Shown piece after piece: positions 27,340 through 35,647 of a DNA stretch of 64,000 bases. Under the pieces are notes generated by a model. The model worked only from the letters and a program-made list of their open reading frames with translations, was not told where the DNA came from and searched no databases. The position numbers and the translations under genes were made by a program. The stretch spans positions 1 through 64,000 of the forward strand of contig NZ_JAOBTH010000027.1 of the NCBI RefSeq assembly GCF_025215075.1. Direction: 5' to 3'. Within the stretch, counting starts at the first letter, position 1; every line of letters starts with the position of its first letter. This DNA is from Tenacibaculum haliotis (GTDB taxonomy: Bacteria; Bacteroidota; Bacteroidia; Flavobacteriales; Flavobacteriaceae).

Positions 27340-28677
27340 ATGCTAACATTTATCGGAGTATTACTAATTATTACAGGGTTAACTACCATTGTATTAAATT
27401 CAATTATTAAAAACAATAAAACATTAAATTGGTTCACCCTACAAAGAAGCATCCAACTTACGGTACTCGGTGCTCTTATGAGCATCATAACAGGAATGTT
27501 TTTTTACGCTGATGCAGGTACAGCTTATGCAGTACAATATGTGTCTGGTGGAGACAAGATGATTACCACACAAGGTTTAAAACTTAAATGGTGGGGAAGA
27601 ATTATTCCGCTTTCATATGAAACATCAATAAAAGATATTATTGTTGATGACGAAAGTGAACTACCAAAAAGTGACCGAGGAATTTACAATAGAAAAGCTC
27701 AAAAATGGGAATTCAGTGACGCAATTAAAGCAGAAATAAGTACTTCTGTAATTGTTGGAGTTAACATTAATGATGAAGAGGTTTTCTTGAATATGGCAGA
27801 TAGAAACAGAAGTGAATCTAAATTGATTTACGGAAGAGTTTTACCTAATATTGACGCAGCTATTAAAAACACCTGTAAATTAATGGACGCACAGGATTAC
27901 ATTTCTGGTCAAGCATCTGATTTTGATAGATACTTTAGAGATCAATTAGAAAACGGAATGTATCAAGTAGAGCAATATTACGAAGCTGAAAATATGAACG
28001 AAATTGTAGGTGACACCACAACAATTAGAAAAATAAAAGTTGGCAAATCTAGTAAGCAAAAAAAATTCAGAATAAAAAGAAACGAAAACGGTACCATTAT
28101 TAGAGACAATTCAAATACTTTAAAGCAATATGGTTTAAAAATTTACCAAGCTCAAGTAACTGGTATCGATTGGGAAGCTTCTTTTGATGAACGTTTAGAT
28201 TTACAAAAAAATGAAGTTGCGCAAACACAACTAGAAAAACAACAAGCAGAACGCGAATATTATAGAGCTAAAAAAGAGGTTGCTAAAGGAGAATCTGAAA
28301 AAGCGAAAGAAAGAGCTCGTTTAGAGAAAATTCAAATTCAGCAAACCATTGAAGCAGAAACTGAAGCGAAGGTAGCTGGATTCAACTTAATAAAAGAGAA
28401 AAAACAGTTTGAAGTAGAGCAATACAAAGCTAAAAGTAAAAAAGTTGCTGCAGATGCTATGTATTATGAAAACTCAAAATTAGTTAGCGCTGGTTTAACG
28501 CCGCAAGAAAAAGCAGAATGGAATTACAAAACAGCTGTTGGTGTTGCAGAACAAATAAAAGATTTACAATTACCTCAAACCTATATTGAAGGTAGTAAAA
28601 ACGGGAATAACGGAAATTTATTACAATCGTTAATTGGTGCTGATCTTGCAAAAAAAATGATGGAAAATAAAAAATAA
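27340..28677 (+). CDS. SPFH/band 7 (prohibitin-like) membrane protein
   Basis: The protein has 445 residues. Two TM segments are at the N-terminus (about 2-21 and 38-57). An SPFH-like domain follows (about 65-290: ADAGTAYAVQYVSGGDKMITTQGLKLKWWGRIIPLSYE, AEISTSVIVGVNIND), then a long charged coiled coil (about 290-385: DLQKNEVAQTQLEKQQAEREYYRAKKEVAKG) and a C-terminal tail. Such proteins form membrane scaffolds or microdomains. It ends at a strong hairpin terminator. The exact role is unknown. Confidence 0.85.
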   Translation: MLTFIGVLLIITGLTTIVLNSIIKNNKTLNWFTLQRSIQLTVLGALMSIITGMFFYADAGTAYAVQYVSGGDKMITTQGLKLKWWGRIIPLSYETSIKDIIVDDESELPKSDRGIYNRKAQKWEFSDAIKAEISTSVIVGVNINDEEVFLNMADRNRSESKLIYGRVLPNIDAAIKNTCKLMDAQDYISGQASDFDRYFRDQLENGMYQVEQYYEAENMNEIVGDTTTIRKIKVGKSSKQKKFRIKRNENGTIIRDNSNTLKQYGLKIYQAQVTGIDWEASFDERLDLQKNEVAQTQLEKQQAEREYYRAKKEVAKGESEKAKERARLEKIQIQQTIEAETEAKVAGFNLIKEKKQFEVEQYKAKSKKVAADAMYYENSKLVSAGLTPQEKAEWNYKTAVGVAEQIKDLQLPQTYIEGSKNGNNGNLLQSLIGADLAKKMMENKK

Positions 28678-28692
28678 CCACATTTTCACAAC

Positions 28693-28726
28693 AATAAGTG
28701 AAGTAATGCTTTTTACTTCACTTATT
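28693..28726 (+). terminator. terminator of the SPFH gene
   Basis: 14-bp perfect stem (AATAAGTGAAGTAA/TTACTTCACTTATT), 6-nt loop, then TT. Confidence 0.8.
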
Positions 28727-28745
28727 TTAACAAATTATTTTTCAG

Positions 28746-28753
28746 TATTTTTG
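28746..28753 (+). promoter_or_regulatory. -7 box (TATTTTTG) of the 28773 gene
   Basis: Exact TAnnTTTG match, 19 bp before the ATG at 28773 and after the SPFH terminator. Confidence 0.55.
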
Positions 28754-28772
28754 AAACAGAATCAAACTTATA

Positions 28773-28925
28773 ATGAAAAAACAATTCTTTAAATTTTTAG
28801 CTAAATTAAACAAAGCACTTTTTCCTTCTTTTACAAAAAGGGAGCTAGATATTTCTAAAGCATCAAAATTTCAATTAGCAATTATTGGATGGCGCGCTTT
28901 TGTAACCACAAATTCATTGGATTAA
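28773..28925 (+). CDS. 50-residue basic protein, conserved in flavobacteria
   Basis: ATG to TAA, 50 codons. The N-terminus MKKQFFKFLAKLNKALFPSF is basic and amphipathic, then TKRELDISKASKFQLAIIGW and a short tail. From memory, near-identical small proteins occur in many Flavobacteriaceae and are sometimes labelled SsrA-binding protein, which the sequence does not support (true SmpB is about 150 residues). It has its own promoter box and lies 12 bp before the DUF2007 gene, so they are co-transcribed. Confidence 0.75.
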   Translation: MKKQFFKFLAKLNKALFPSFTKRELDISKASKFQLAIIGWRAFVTTNSLD

Positions 28926-28937
28926 AATTTTACAATT

Positions 28938-29165
28938 ATGAAAGAACACATAAAAATATATACCGGAACCACAATTTTAACAAACAGGCTTGCTTTTTTA
29001 CTTGATGAAGCAAAAATAGCTACCTTAATTAAAGACAGTAAAGAATCTGGTCGATTAGCAGGATTTGGAACCACAGAAGCATCTTGCGAATTATTCATCT
29101 ATAAATCTGATTCTGAGGCTGCTCAAAAAACCATAAATGACTTCAAGCAAGAACTTGGTGAATAA
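28938..29165 (+). CDS. DUF2007 family protein
   Basis: The protein has 75 residues, the typical size. The pattern HIKIYTGTTILTNRLAFLLD, EAKIATLIKDSKESGRLAGFG, CELFIYKSDSEAAQKTINDF is that of the DUF2007 ferredoxin-like fold, sometimes described as a putative signal-transducing protein. It is cytoplasmic, with no known enzyme activity. It is encoded with the preceding 50-residue protein, just upstream of a tRNA gene. Confidence 0.85.
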   Translation: MKEHIKIYTGTTILTNRLAFLLDEAKIATLIKDSKESGRLAGFGTTEASCELFIYKSDSEAAQKTINDFKQELGE

Positions 29166-29223
29166 TTAAAAAATTATTTTTAAAAAAAGTGTTTTTTTAT
29201 TTTTTAGAATCAAAAAACAGCTG

Positions 29224-29231
29224 TATATTTG
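29224..29231 (+). promoter_or_regulatory. tRNA-Arg promoter -7 box (TATATTTG)
   Basis: Exact TAnnTTTG, 12 bp before the tRNA 5' end, with a TTTT about 19 bp further upstream. Confidence 0.7.
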
Positions 29232-29243
29232 CACCCGCAAAAC

Positions 29244-29317
29244 GGCCTCGTGGCGCAACTGAATAGCGCACTTGATTACGGCTCAAGAGGTTGCTGGTTT
29301 GAATCCAGCCGAGGTCA
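29244..29317 (+). tRNA. tRNA-Arg (anticodon ACG)
   Basis: 74 nt. Acceptor GGCCTCG pairs with CGAGGTC (one G-T), D stem GCGC/GCGC, anticodon stem CTTGA/TCAAG with loop TTACGGC (anticodon ACG, to be edited to ICG, reads CGN), T stem GCTGG/CCAGC with loop TTTGAAT, discriminator A. CCA is not encoded. A promoter box lies upstream and a hairpin terminator just downstream. Confidence 0.97.
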
Positions 29318-29321
29318 CAAT

Positions 29322-29351
29322 AAAAACCACATATTAATTTATGTGGTTTTT
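29322..29351 (+). terminator. tRNA-Arg terminator
   Basis: Stem AAAAACCACAT/ATGTGGTTTTT with an 8-nt loop and a T-run, starting 5 nt after the tRNA. Confidence 0.88.
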
Positions 29352-29802
29352 TTTATTTTAATAAAATACTTTTGTCCTTATAATATATAAACAGAATTAT
29401 CTTGAATACTGTTTTTAATATATTTTAAAGTAATTAAAATATATTGAGGGTTTTTATTACAAAAAAACTGTAATTTATTGTTTTTTTATGATGTATACTT
29501 TTGTCTAACTTATAATTACCAAACCTTTTTTTGTGGTGCACCAAATAAAACCTTGATGATCTACGAGTCATTCACTTGTAAAAAACAGTACTTCTATCTT
29601 GTTTTATATTGTCGTTATAGGTTTCAAAAGCTTGAACGCGTAGAACTTATTGCCCTAATAAAAAGAACAAAATCCAGTAAAAAAATGTAAGGAAAAACGC
29701 ATTAGAACTAATCATTTTACAAAATGAAAAAAATAAGAGTTTTGAATTTAATTAAGCAGATAAATAACACAACCTCTCCCTGAACGATTATCACAAATAA
29801 GT
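29352..29802. other. gene-poor gap with an isolated promoter-like box
   Basis: About 450 bp without a convincing gene. TACTTTTG at 29496-29503 matches the -7 consensus on the plus strand, but no good reading frame follows. A 70-codon frame at 29478-29690 has low-quality composition and starts upstream of the box. It may be an uncharacterised RNA or decayed sequence. Confidence 0.35.
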
Positions 29803-29831
29803 ACCGTTTATTTCAAAATACAACCGATTAT
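29803..29831 (+). promoter_or_regulatory. LytTR-type direct repeat pair upstream of the regulator gene
   Basis: ACCGTTTAT (29803-29811) and ACCGATTAT (29823-29831) have 20-bp spacing. The first fits the LytTR site consensus [TA][AC][CA]GTTN[AG][TG] fully; the second has one mismatch. The pair ends 32 bp before the -7 box at 29863, which suggests autoregulation. Confidence 0.6.
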
Positions 29832-29862
29832 AATTTATCGATATTTTTACTGTTATCATGTT

Positions 29863-29870
29863 TATATTTG
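29863..29870 (+). promoter_or_regulatory. -7 box (TATATTTG) of the LytTR regulator
   Basis: Exact TAnnTTTG, 22 bp upstream of the GTG start. Confidence 0.6.
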
Positions 29871-29891
29871 TACTATTAAAAATTAAAAAAG

Positions 29892-30620
29892 GTGTTAAAA
29901 AACTATACTATAGGTATTATTGATGACGATAAAAAAAGCATTGATTTACTATCTTTTTATTTAAAAGAATATTTCCCAGACCTTAAGATTAAAGCGACAG
30001 CGCAATCATTTAATGAAGGTTTATCACTTATTAACTCTGGAAACTTAGACCTTATTTTTATAGACATTCATTTAAATGATGACATTGGTTACGAACTCTT
30101 AGATATTGCGAGTACTAAATCTGCTCAAATTATATTTATATCTAGCTACGAAAAACACGCCATTAAAGTATTTAAATACAATCCTATAGATTATTTATTA
30201 AAACCTTTTGGTATTAAAGAACTATGCACTTCTGTAAATCGCGCTATTGAAGAAATTAAGCAAAAAAAAGAAGATAAAAACGAGATTAATAATCAAGAGT
30301 TTATCGCACTTCCAGTAGGAAACCTTATTAAAATGATTAAAATTAATACTGTAAAGTATGCTGAATCTAACGGGAATCTTACAAAATTCTATTTAAATGA
30401 CAATACTTCTCTTATAGCTAATAAAAACATTGGTACCTATGAAGAGTTATTAGGGGATCAAAATCTATTCAGAATTCACAAAAAATACATCGTAAATTTA
30501 CTACATGTAAAAACCATTCATAAATCTGATGGCTTTTATTGTGAACTAACCGACGGAACCACACTTGATGTTTCCCGAAGAAAACAAGAACCTTTGCAAA
30601 AAAAACTACTTTTAAAGTAA
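29892..30620 (+). CDS. LytTR-family response regulator
   Basis: The protein has 242 residues and starts at a GTG; no ATG lies near, and the receiver domain begins at once. The receiver domain (about 1-122) has IIDDD at the acidic pocket, phospho-acceptor Asp in LIFIDIHLN, FISSYEKHA with the switch residue, and LLKPF with the conserved Lys. The LytTR DNA-binding domain (about 140-242) has KTVKYAESNGNLTKFYL-like strands, FRIHKKYIVNLLHVKTI and the GTTLDVSRRKQEPLQKKL end. No histidine kinase gene is adjacent. Matching half-site pairs lie before its own gene and before the adhesin operon downstream. Confidence 0.93.
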   Translation: MLKNYTIGIIDDDKKSIDLLSFYLKEYFPDLKIKATAQSFNEGLSLINSGNLDLIFIDIHLNDDIGYELLDIASTKSAQIIFISSYEKHAIKVFKYNPIDYLLKPFGIKELCTSVNRAIEEIKQKKEDKNEINNQEFIALPVGNLIKMIKINTVKYAESNGNLTKFYLNDNTSLIANKNIGTYEELLGDQNLFRIHKKYIVNLLHVKTIHKSDGFYCELTDGTTLDVSRRKQEPLQKKLLLK

Positions 30621-30650
30621 CAACTCACTCTCCTTTAACATTTTACTCAT

Positions 30651-30687
30651 AAAAAGGTAAAGAGCGGTATCGTTCTTTACCTTTTTT
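30651..30687 (+). terminator. terminator of the LytTR regulator gene
   Basis: Stem AAAAAGGTAAAGAGCG/CGTTCTTTACCTTTTT (one G-T) with loop GTAT, then T-run. Confidence 0.85.
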
Positions 30688-30804
30688 TTATGAATAATTT
30701 TTCAACATATAAAATAAACATCTCTAATTATAAACTAACCTTAATTAAAGAAGATAAATCGTTTTCGAACTACTTAAATTAATCTTTCCTCACCCTCTCT
30801 TTAT

Positions 30805-30833
30805 ACCGTTTATTTTAATATATCACCGTTAGT
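30805..30833 (+). promoter_or_regulatory. LytTR-type direct repeat pair upstream of the adhesin operon
   Basis: ACCGTTTAT (30805-30813) and ACCGTTAGT (30825-30833) both fit the LytTR consensus fully, 20 bp apart. The pair ends 33 bp before the -7 box at 30867. The first eleven bases are identical to the pair in front of the regulator gene. Confidence 0.65.
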
Positions 30834-30866
30834 CATTTTACCTATTAAAAGCAATCTATTCCAACT

Positions 30867-30874
30867 TATTTTTG
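30867..30874 (+). promoter_or_regulatory. -7 box (TATTTTTG) of the adhesin operon
   Basis: Exact TAnnTTTG, 66 bp before the ATG at 30941, placed like the box of the LytTR gene relative to its repeats. Confidence 0.55.
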
Positions 30875-30940
30875 CTAATTAAATAAAACTGTTACCCCCT
30901 GATTCATCTAATATTTAATTATTAACTAATTTTTAAAACA

Positions 30941-33900
30941 ATGAATAATTTAACTCGAAGTATCTTTAATACTTTGCGCTTTACTTCTTTAAGAACAAGT
31001 AAAGAGTCTAACTTTAAACTAATTAGAACAATACCAATTGTATTACTTCTTTGCTTAACAGCTAGTTTAACGTATGCTCAAAATTACGAGTTAGTAACAG
31101 TAAACTCTGTAGCAACAGGTAGTGGAACCAACAATGCATTATTTAATGTATCCTCTCCTACAATTCCTTTACTTGCTCATATTAGAGCTGAGAGAGTTTC
31201 TGGACCAGAAGATGGTAATTTTCAAATAAGTGGAGACAACATCAGATATACTAGTAATTCATCTGTTAGTGGAATTCCAAACAATCTGAGCCGAATTAGA
31301 TTTACCTTTTTACAAGCAGATGGTATTACTCCAATACCTTTAAATGATTTTCGTTTTGTTGTTAATGATATTGATGGCCCTAACAATGAAGCCTTAGCTA
31401 CCGATTGTGGTTCTAACGTACGTTTTTCAGCAACAGCAATTCCAACAAATTTAACTATTGACAATACACCTCCTGATTTAAATGCCGTAGGCTCACAAAA
31501 CGAAAGCAACGGCTCTACCAGTAGGATAATGTATGAGTTTAATGACATTTCTTATGTAGAATTTGACAACTATGCAAATAGTGGCTATTTAAAAGATTTT
31601 GATTTAAATGACAATGATTTTCCCATTAGTACACCTTTATACACTGTATGTTTAGGTGACAATGATGGCGATAATATTACTGATGACATCGATTTAGATG
31701 ATGACAATGATGGAATACTAGACGTTGTTGAAGCAGGCGGAAATGATCCTAACGGAGATCATGATGGAGATGGGCTACCTAACTATCTTGATATTGAAGA
31801 TAACACAGGAGATCATCCTACTTATACAGCAAACGCTGATGGAACAACAACTATTTACACAGATAGTGATAGTGATGGAGTACCTGATATTTATGAAGCA
31901 AGTGCAGATGCAGATTCAATCCCAAATCACTTAGATAATGATTCTGATAATGATGGTTGTCCAGATGTTAACGAAGTTTATGGCTCAGGAACAGATACTG
32001 ATTCAAATGGTTATTACGGAGCTGGAATACCTGTTGTAGATGCAAATGGTTTAGTAATAGCTGCAGGTATAACTGGGGCAACTTACAATACATTACCAAA
32101 CGATCAAGATACAAATAGTGTCGATGATTACTTACAGGCTAGTATTGCTTTGGTTGGTATCACAACGCAACCTACTGATAATTTATTAGTTTCTACCAAT
32201 TCTAATCAAACTTTTACCGTAACAGTAAATACTTCTGGCACAGGAACACCTGTTTCATACCAATGGCAGTTAGACTCAGGTACTGGTTTCAGTAATTTAA
32301 CTAACGGAGGCGTATATAGCGGAGTTAATACACCAACACTTAGTTTAACAGGTGTTACAAATACTATAGACGGATATTCTTATAGAGTTGTTTTAACAAC
32401 CCCATCATATATATGCGATACTGATTATACTAGTACTGCAGCAATAATAACTTTTGATTCAGACGGTGATGGTGACCCTGACACAACAGACCCCAATCCT
32501 TCTGACCCTTGTGATTATACACCAGGAAGTATTGCTGATACAAATGATGCCGTTTGGCAAGATGGAGACTGTGATGGTGATGGTGTAACAAATGGAGATG
32601 AAGATAACGATGGAACGGATCCTAAAGACGATTGTTCTTTCTTAACGGGAAATATTTCTATTACTGTTACCTCTACAAGTGATTGTGATGGTGATGGTGT
32701 TACTAATGCTGATGAAGATAACGATGGAACGGATCCTAAAGATGATTGTTCTTTCTTAACGGGAAGTATTTCTGTTGCTGTTACCTCAACAGGTGATTGT
32801 GATGGTGATGGTGTTACTAACGCAGATGAAGATAACGACGGAACGGATCCTAAAGATGATTGTTCTTTCTTAACGGGAAATATTTCTGTTGCCGTTACCT
32901 CAACAGGTGATTGTGATGGCGATGGTGTTACAAACGCAAATGAAGATAACGACGGAACGGATCCTAAAGATGATTGTTCTTTCTTAACGGGAAGTATTTC
33001 TGTTGCAGTTACCTCAACAAGTGATTGTGATGGTGATGGTGTTACTAACGTAGATGAAGATAACGATGGAACGGATCCTAAAGATGATTGTTCTTTCTTA
33101 ACAGCAAGTATTTCTGTTGCCGTTACCTCAACAAGTGATTGTGATGGTGATGGTGTTACAAACGCAGATGAAGATAACGACGGAACAGACCCTAAAGACG
33201 ATTGTTCTTTCTTAACGGGAAGTGTTTCTGTAGCCATAACCTCAACAGGTGATTGTGATGGTGATGGTGTTACAAACGCAGATGAAGATAACGACGGAAC
33301 GGATCCTAAAGACGATTGTTCTTTCTTAACAGGAAGTGTTTCTATTGCCGTTACCTCAACAGGTGATTGTGATGGTGATGGTGTTACTAATACTGATGAA
33401 GATAACGACGGAACGGATCCTAAAGATGATTGTTCTTTCTTAACAGGAAGTATTTCTATTGCCGTTACCTCAACAAGTGATTGTGATGGTGATGGTGTTA
33501 CTAACGTAGATGAAGATAACGATGGAACGGATCCTAAAGATGATTGTTCTTTCTTAACTGGAAGTATTTCTGTTGCTGTTACCTCAACAGGTGATTGTGA
33601 TGGCGATGGTGTTACAAACACAGATGAAGATAACGACGGAACGGATCCTAAAGATGATTGTTCTTTCTTAACAGGAAGTGTTTCTATTCCCGTTACCTCT
33701 ACAGGTGATTGTGATGGTGATGGTGTTACTAATGAAGATGAAGATAACGATGGAACGGATCCTCTAAGTAGTTGTTCATTCAATAACGGAAGCATTACTT
33801 TACCAGTTACATCAACAGGTAATTGTGATGAAGATGGAGATGGAGTTACCAACAGCGATGAGATTGCTGACGGAACAGACCCAACAAATCCATGTGAATT

Positions 33901-34636
33901 TAATCCAGCACACATTACGCTTACCCCTAGTTTAGCATGGAGTAATGGTGATTGTGATAATGATAACGTATTAAACGGAGAAGAATTTATTCATGGAGAT
34001 ACCGATGGAGATGATATTCCTGATTATTTAGATACTGATGATGATAATGATGGTATAGATACTGTAAATGAAGATTATAGCGATACAGATTTATCTGATG
34101 GAAATGTTGATGCTACAGGAGATAACGATCCTACAAATGATGATTCAGATAATGATGGAACTCCAGATTATTTAGATGAAGATGATGATGGTGATGGTAT
34201 TTTAACTGTTGATGAAAATCCAGATCCTAACAATGATGGTAATGGTTTTGGTAACGATGCTTTTGATAGTGATGGTGATACCCTTTCTGATTATTTAGAG
34301 GTTAATGATATCGATTTATCAAATGATACTGATGAATTAGAAATATTCAATGCAGTAACCCCAGATGGTGACGAAAACAATGGCGTATTTACAATTCGTA
34401 ATATTGAATTGTATCCAAACAATGAGTTACATGTTTATAATCGTTGGGGAGTAGAAGTTTACAATACAAAAGGCTATGGACAAGATGGAAAATACTTTTC
34501 AGGAGAATCTGGTGGTCGTATAACTATTCAACAGAATGAAAAATTACCTGTTGGAACTTACTTCTATGTATTATCATATAAAAACAATCAAGGAACAACA
34601 AAAAAGAGATCTGGTTATTTATATATCCAACGCTAA
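30941..34636 (+). CDS. T9SS-secreted adhesin with thrombospondin type-3-like calcium repeats and CHU_C sorting domain
   Basis: The protein has 1231 residues. An unusually long signal region ends TASLTYAQ at about residue 47. Next come a beta domain (about 48-240), TSP3-like acidic repeats (DNDGDNITDDIDLDDDNDGI), an Ig-like domain (about 400-500), and then ten almost identical 38-residue units (CDGDGVTN.DEDNDGTDPKD DCSFLTG..) plus two diverged ones, about 542-990. Further DxDxDG repeats follow (EDDDGDGILTVDENPD). The C-terminal 95 residues (NAVTPDGDENNGVFTI, LHVYNRWGVEVYNTKGY, VGTYFYVLSYKN) are the gliding-motility-associated T9SS type B sorting domain. Expected to be a Ca-stiffened surface adhesin, moved out by the SprF/OmpA partners encoded next. 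Confidence 0.92.
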   Translation: MNNLTRSIFNTLRFTSLRTSKESNFKLIRTIPIVLLLCLTASLTYAQNYELVTVNSVATGSGTNNALFNVSSPTIPLLAHIRAERVSGPEDGNFQISGDNIRYTSNSSVSGIPNNLSRIRFTFLQADGITPIPLNDFRFVVNDIDGPNNEALATDCGSNVRFSATAIPTNLTIDNTPPDLNAVGSQNESNGSTSRIMYEFNDISYVEFDNYANSGYLKDFDLNDNDFPISTPLYTVCLGDNDGDNITDDIDLDDDNDGILDVVEAGGNDPNGDHDGDGLPNYLDIEDNTGDHPTYTANADGTTTIYTDSDSDGVPDIYEASADADSIPNHLDNDSDNDGCPDVNEVYGSGTDTDSNGYYGAGIPVVDANGLVIAAGITGATYNTLPNDQDTNSVDDYLQASIALVGITTQPTDNLLVSTNSNQTFTVTVNTSGTGTPVSYQWQLDSGTGFSNLTNGGVYSGVNTPTLSLTGVTNTIDGYSYRVVLTTPSYICDTDYTSTAAIITFDSDGDGDPDTTDPNPSDPCDYTPGSIADTNDAVWQDGDCDGDGVTNGDEDNDGTDPKDDCSFLTGNISITVTSTSDCDGDGVTNADEDNDGTDPKDDCSFLTGSISVAVTSTGDCDGDGVTNADEDNDGTDPKDDCSFLTGNISVAVTSTGDCDGDGVTNANEDNDGTDPKDDCSFLTGSISVAVTSTSDCDGDGVTNVDEDNDGTDPKDDCSFLTASISVAVTSTSDCDGDGVTNADEDNDGTDPKDDCSFLTGSVSVAITSTGDCDGDGVTNADEDNDGTDPKDDCSFLTGSVSIAVTSTGDCDGDGVTNTDEDNDGTDPKDDCSFLTGSISIAVTSTSDCDGDGVTNVDEDNDGTDPKDDCSFLTGSISVAVTSTGDCDGDGVTNTDEDNDGTDPKDDCSFLTGSVSIPVTSTGDCDGDGVTNEDEDNDGTDPLSSCSFNNGSITLPVTSTGNCDEDGDGVTNSDEIADGTDPTNPCEFNPAHITLTPSLAWSNGDCDNDNVLNGEEFIHGDTDGDDIPDYLDTDDDNDGIDTVNEDYSDTDLSDGNVDATGDNDPTNDDSDNDGTPDYLDEDDDGDGILTVDENPDPNNDGNGFGNDAFDSDGDTLSDYLEVNDIDLSNDTDELEIFNAVTPDGDENNGVFTIRNIELYPNNELHVYNRWGVEVYNTKGYGQDGKYFSGESGGRITIQQNEKLPVGTYFYVLSYKNNQGTTKKRSGYLYIQR
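32568..33820 (+). repeat. 114-bp tandem coding repeat, about eleven units
   Basis: Each unit encodes 38 residues, with CDGDGVTN at the start and two cysteines. Units 1-10 differ at few bases (for example GAACGGATCCTAAAGA is shared by most), so recent duplication or gene conversion is likely. The period is a multiple of three, which also leaves a long meaningless antisense frame open. Confidence 0.95.
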
Positions 34637-34647
34637 AAATTAAGAAA

Positions 34648-34677
34648 GGAAGTAGCATTCTTAAAAATGCTACTTCC
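34648..34677 (+). terminator. intra-operon hairpin between adhesin and sprF-like genes
   Basis: 12-bp perfect stem GGAAGTAGCATT/AATGCTACTTCC, 6-nt loop, 11 nt after the adhesin stop, with no proper T-run. Likely a partial terminator or an mRNA-stabilising 3' structure. Confidence 0.7.
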
Positions 34678-34706
34678 ATATCAATTTAAAAAAAAGAATC
34701 ATTATA

Positions 34707-35636
34707 ATGAAAAATATATTCTTAACATTAGTACTTATTATTACCTCGGTCTTTTGTACCGATGGTTTTGCTCAACAAGACGCTCAGTATACGCAATACA
34801 TGTATAATACGATAGGCATAAACCCTGCCTATGCAGGTCAAAGAGGTGCTTTAAGCATCTTAGCCTTACATCGTTCACAATGGGTTGGTTTAGATGGTGC
34901 TCCAAAAACTCAAACTTTAAGCGTGCACTCTCCTATTGGAGTATCACAACAATTAGGTTTAGGTTTATCAATAATCAACGATAAAATTGGCCCTACTCAA
35001 GAAACAACAATTAGTGCAGATTTTTCTTATACAATTCCGGTATCTGAAAACGGTAATTTATCATTCGGTCTTAAAGGTACTGCGCATTTATTAAATGTAG
35101 ATTACAATAAATTAAACATTTATAACCCAGGTGATAATTTACTAAACGAAAACATTAATGAATTTTCTCCTAACGTAGGTTTAGGATTGTACTATCGCCA
35201 TGCTGATACTTGGTATTTAGGCTTTTCAGTTCCTAGCTTGCTAGAAACGGATCATTTAGATAATCAATCGCTATCTACGTCAAAAGAACGTATGAATTTT
35301 TACCTAACAGGTGGTTACGTATTTAACTTAAGCGAAAACACAAAGTTCAAACCTGCTTTTTTAACCAAAGCAGTTTCTGGAGCTCCTTTACAAGTTGATT
35401 TATCAGCTAATTTTATGTTGCATGAAAAATTTATTTTAGGAACAGCTTATAGATGGAGTGCTGCTTTTAGTGGAATGCTTGGTTTTCAAGTAAATGATCA
35501 ATTTTTAGTTGGTTTTGCTTATGATCGTGAAACAACTGAGCTTGGTAATGCGCAGTTTAACGATGGTTCTTTCGAATTATTTCTTCGATTTGAATTGCAA
35601 AAAATAGGTAAAATATTTTCTCCAAGATTCTTATAA
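34707..35636 (+). CDS. PorP/SprF family T9SS outer membrane protein
   Basis: The protein has 309 residues with signal peptide (FCTDGFAQQ). The family opening QDAQYTQYMYNTIGINPAYAG and then LHRSQWVGLDGAPKTQTLSVHSP are diagnostic. The rest is a 14-stranded-type barrel ending in LRFEL...FSPRFL. SprF/PorP proteins are paired with one large T9SS cargo and are needed for its delivery or surface attachment, here presumably the adhesin encoded just upstream. It lies 11 bp before the OmpA/PD40 gene. Confidence 0.94.
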   Translation: MKNIFLTLVLIITSVFCTDGFAQQDAQYTQYMYNTIGINPAYAGQRGALSILALHRSQWVGLDGAPKTQTLSVHSPIGVSQQLGLGLSIINDKIGPTQETTISADFSYTIPVSENGNLSFGLKGTAHLLNVDYNKLNIYNPGDNLLNENINEFSPNVGLGLYYRHADTWYLGFSVPSLLETDHLDNQSLSTSKERMNFYLTGGYVFNLSENTKFKPAFLTKAVSGAPLQVDLSANFMLHEKFILGTAYRWSAAFSGMLGFQVNDQFLVGFAYDRETTELGNAQFNDGSFELFLRFELQKIGKIFSPRFL

Positions 35637-35647
35637 ACGATATTACA

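Noticed and set aside
28773..28925. SsrA-binding protein label for the 50-residue protein
   Set aside because: True SmpB is about 150 residues with an OB fold; nothing here resembles it.
29478..29690. 70-codon frame before the LytTR gene
   Set aside because: Aromatic- and Cys-rich random-looking product, TTG-type context, starts upstream of the promoter-like box. No family resemblance.
32568..33820. CRISPR-like regular repeats
   Set aside because: Units are contiguous 114-bp coding repeats without spacers, fully inside a reading frame, with no cas genes.
32515..33915. 466-codon antisense frame opposite the adhesin repeats
   Set aside because: The 114-bp coding repeat has a period divisible by three, so one open antisense phase stays open in every unit. 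The product is a low-complexity Ser/Pro/Val repeat with no start context.
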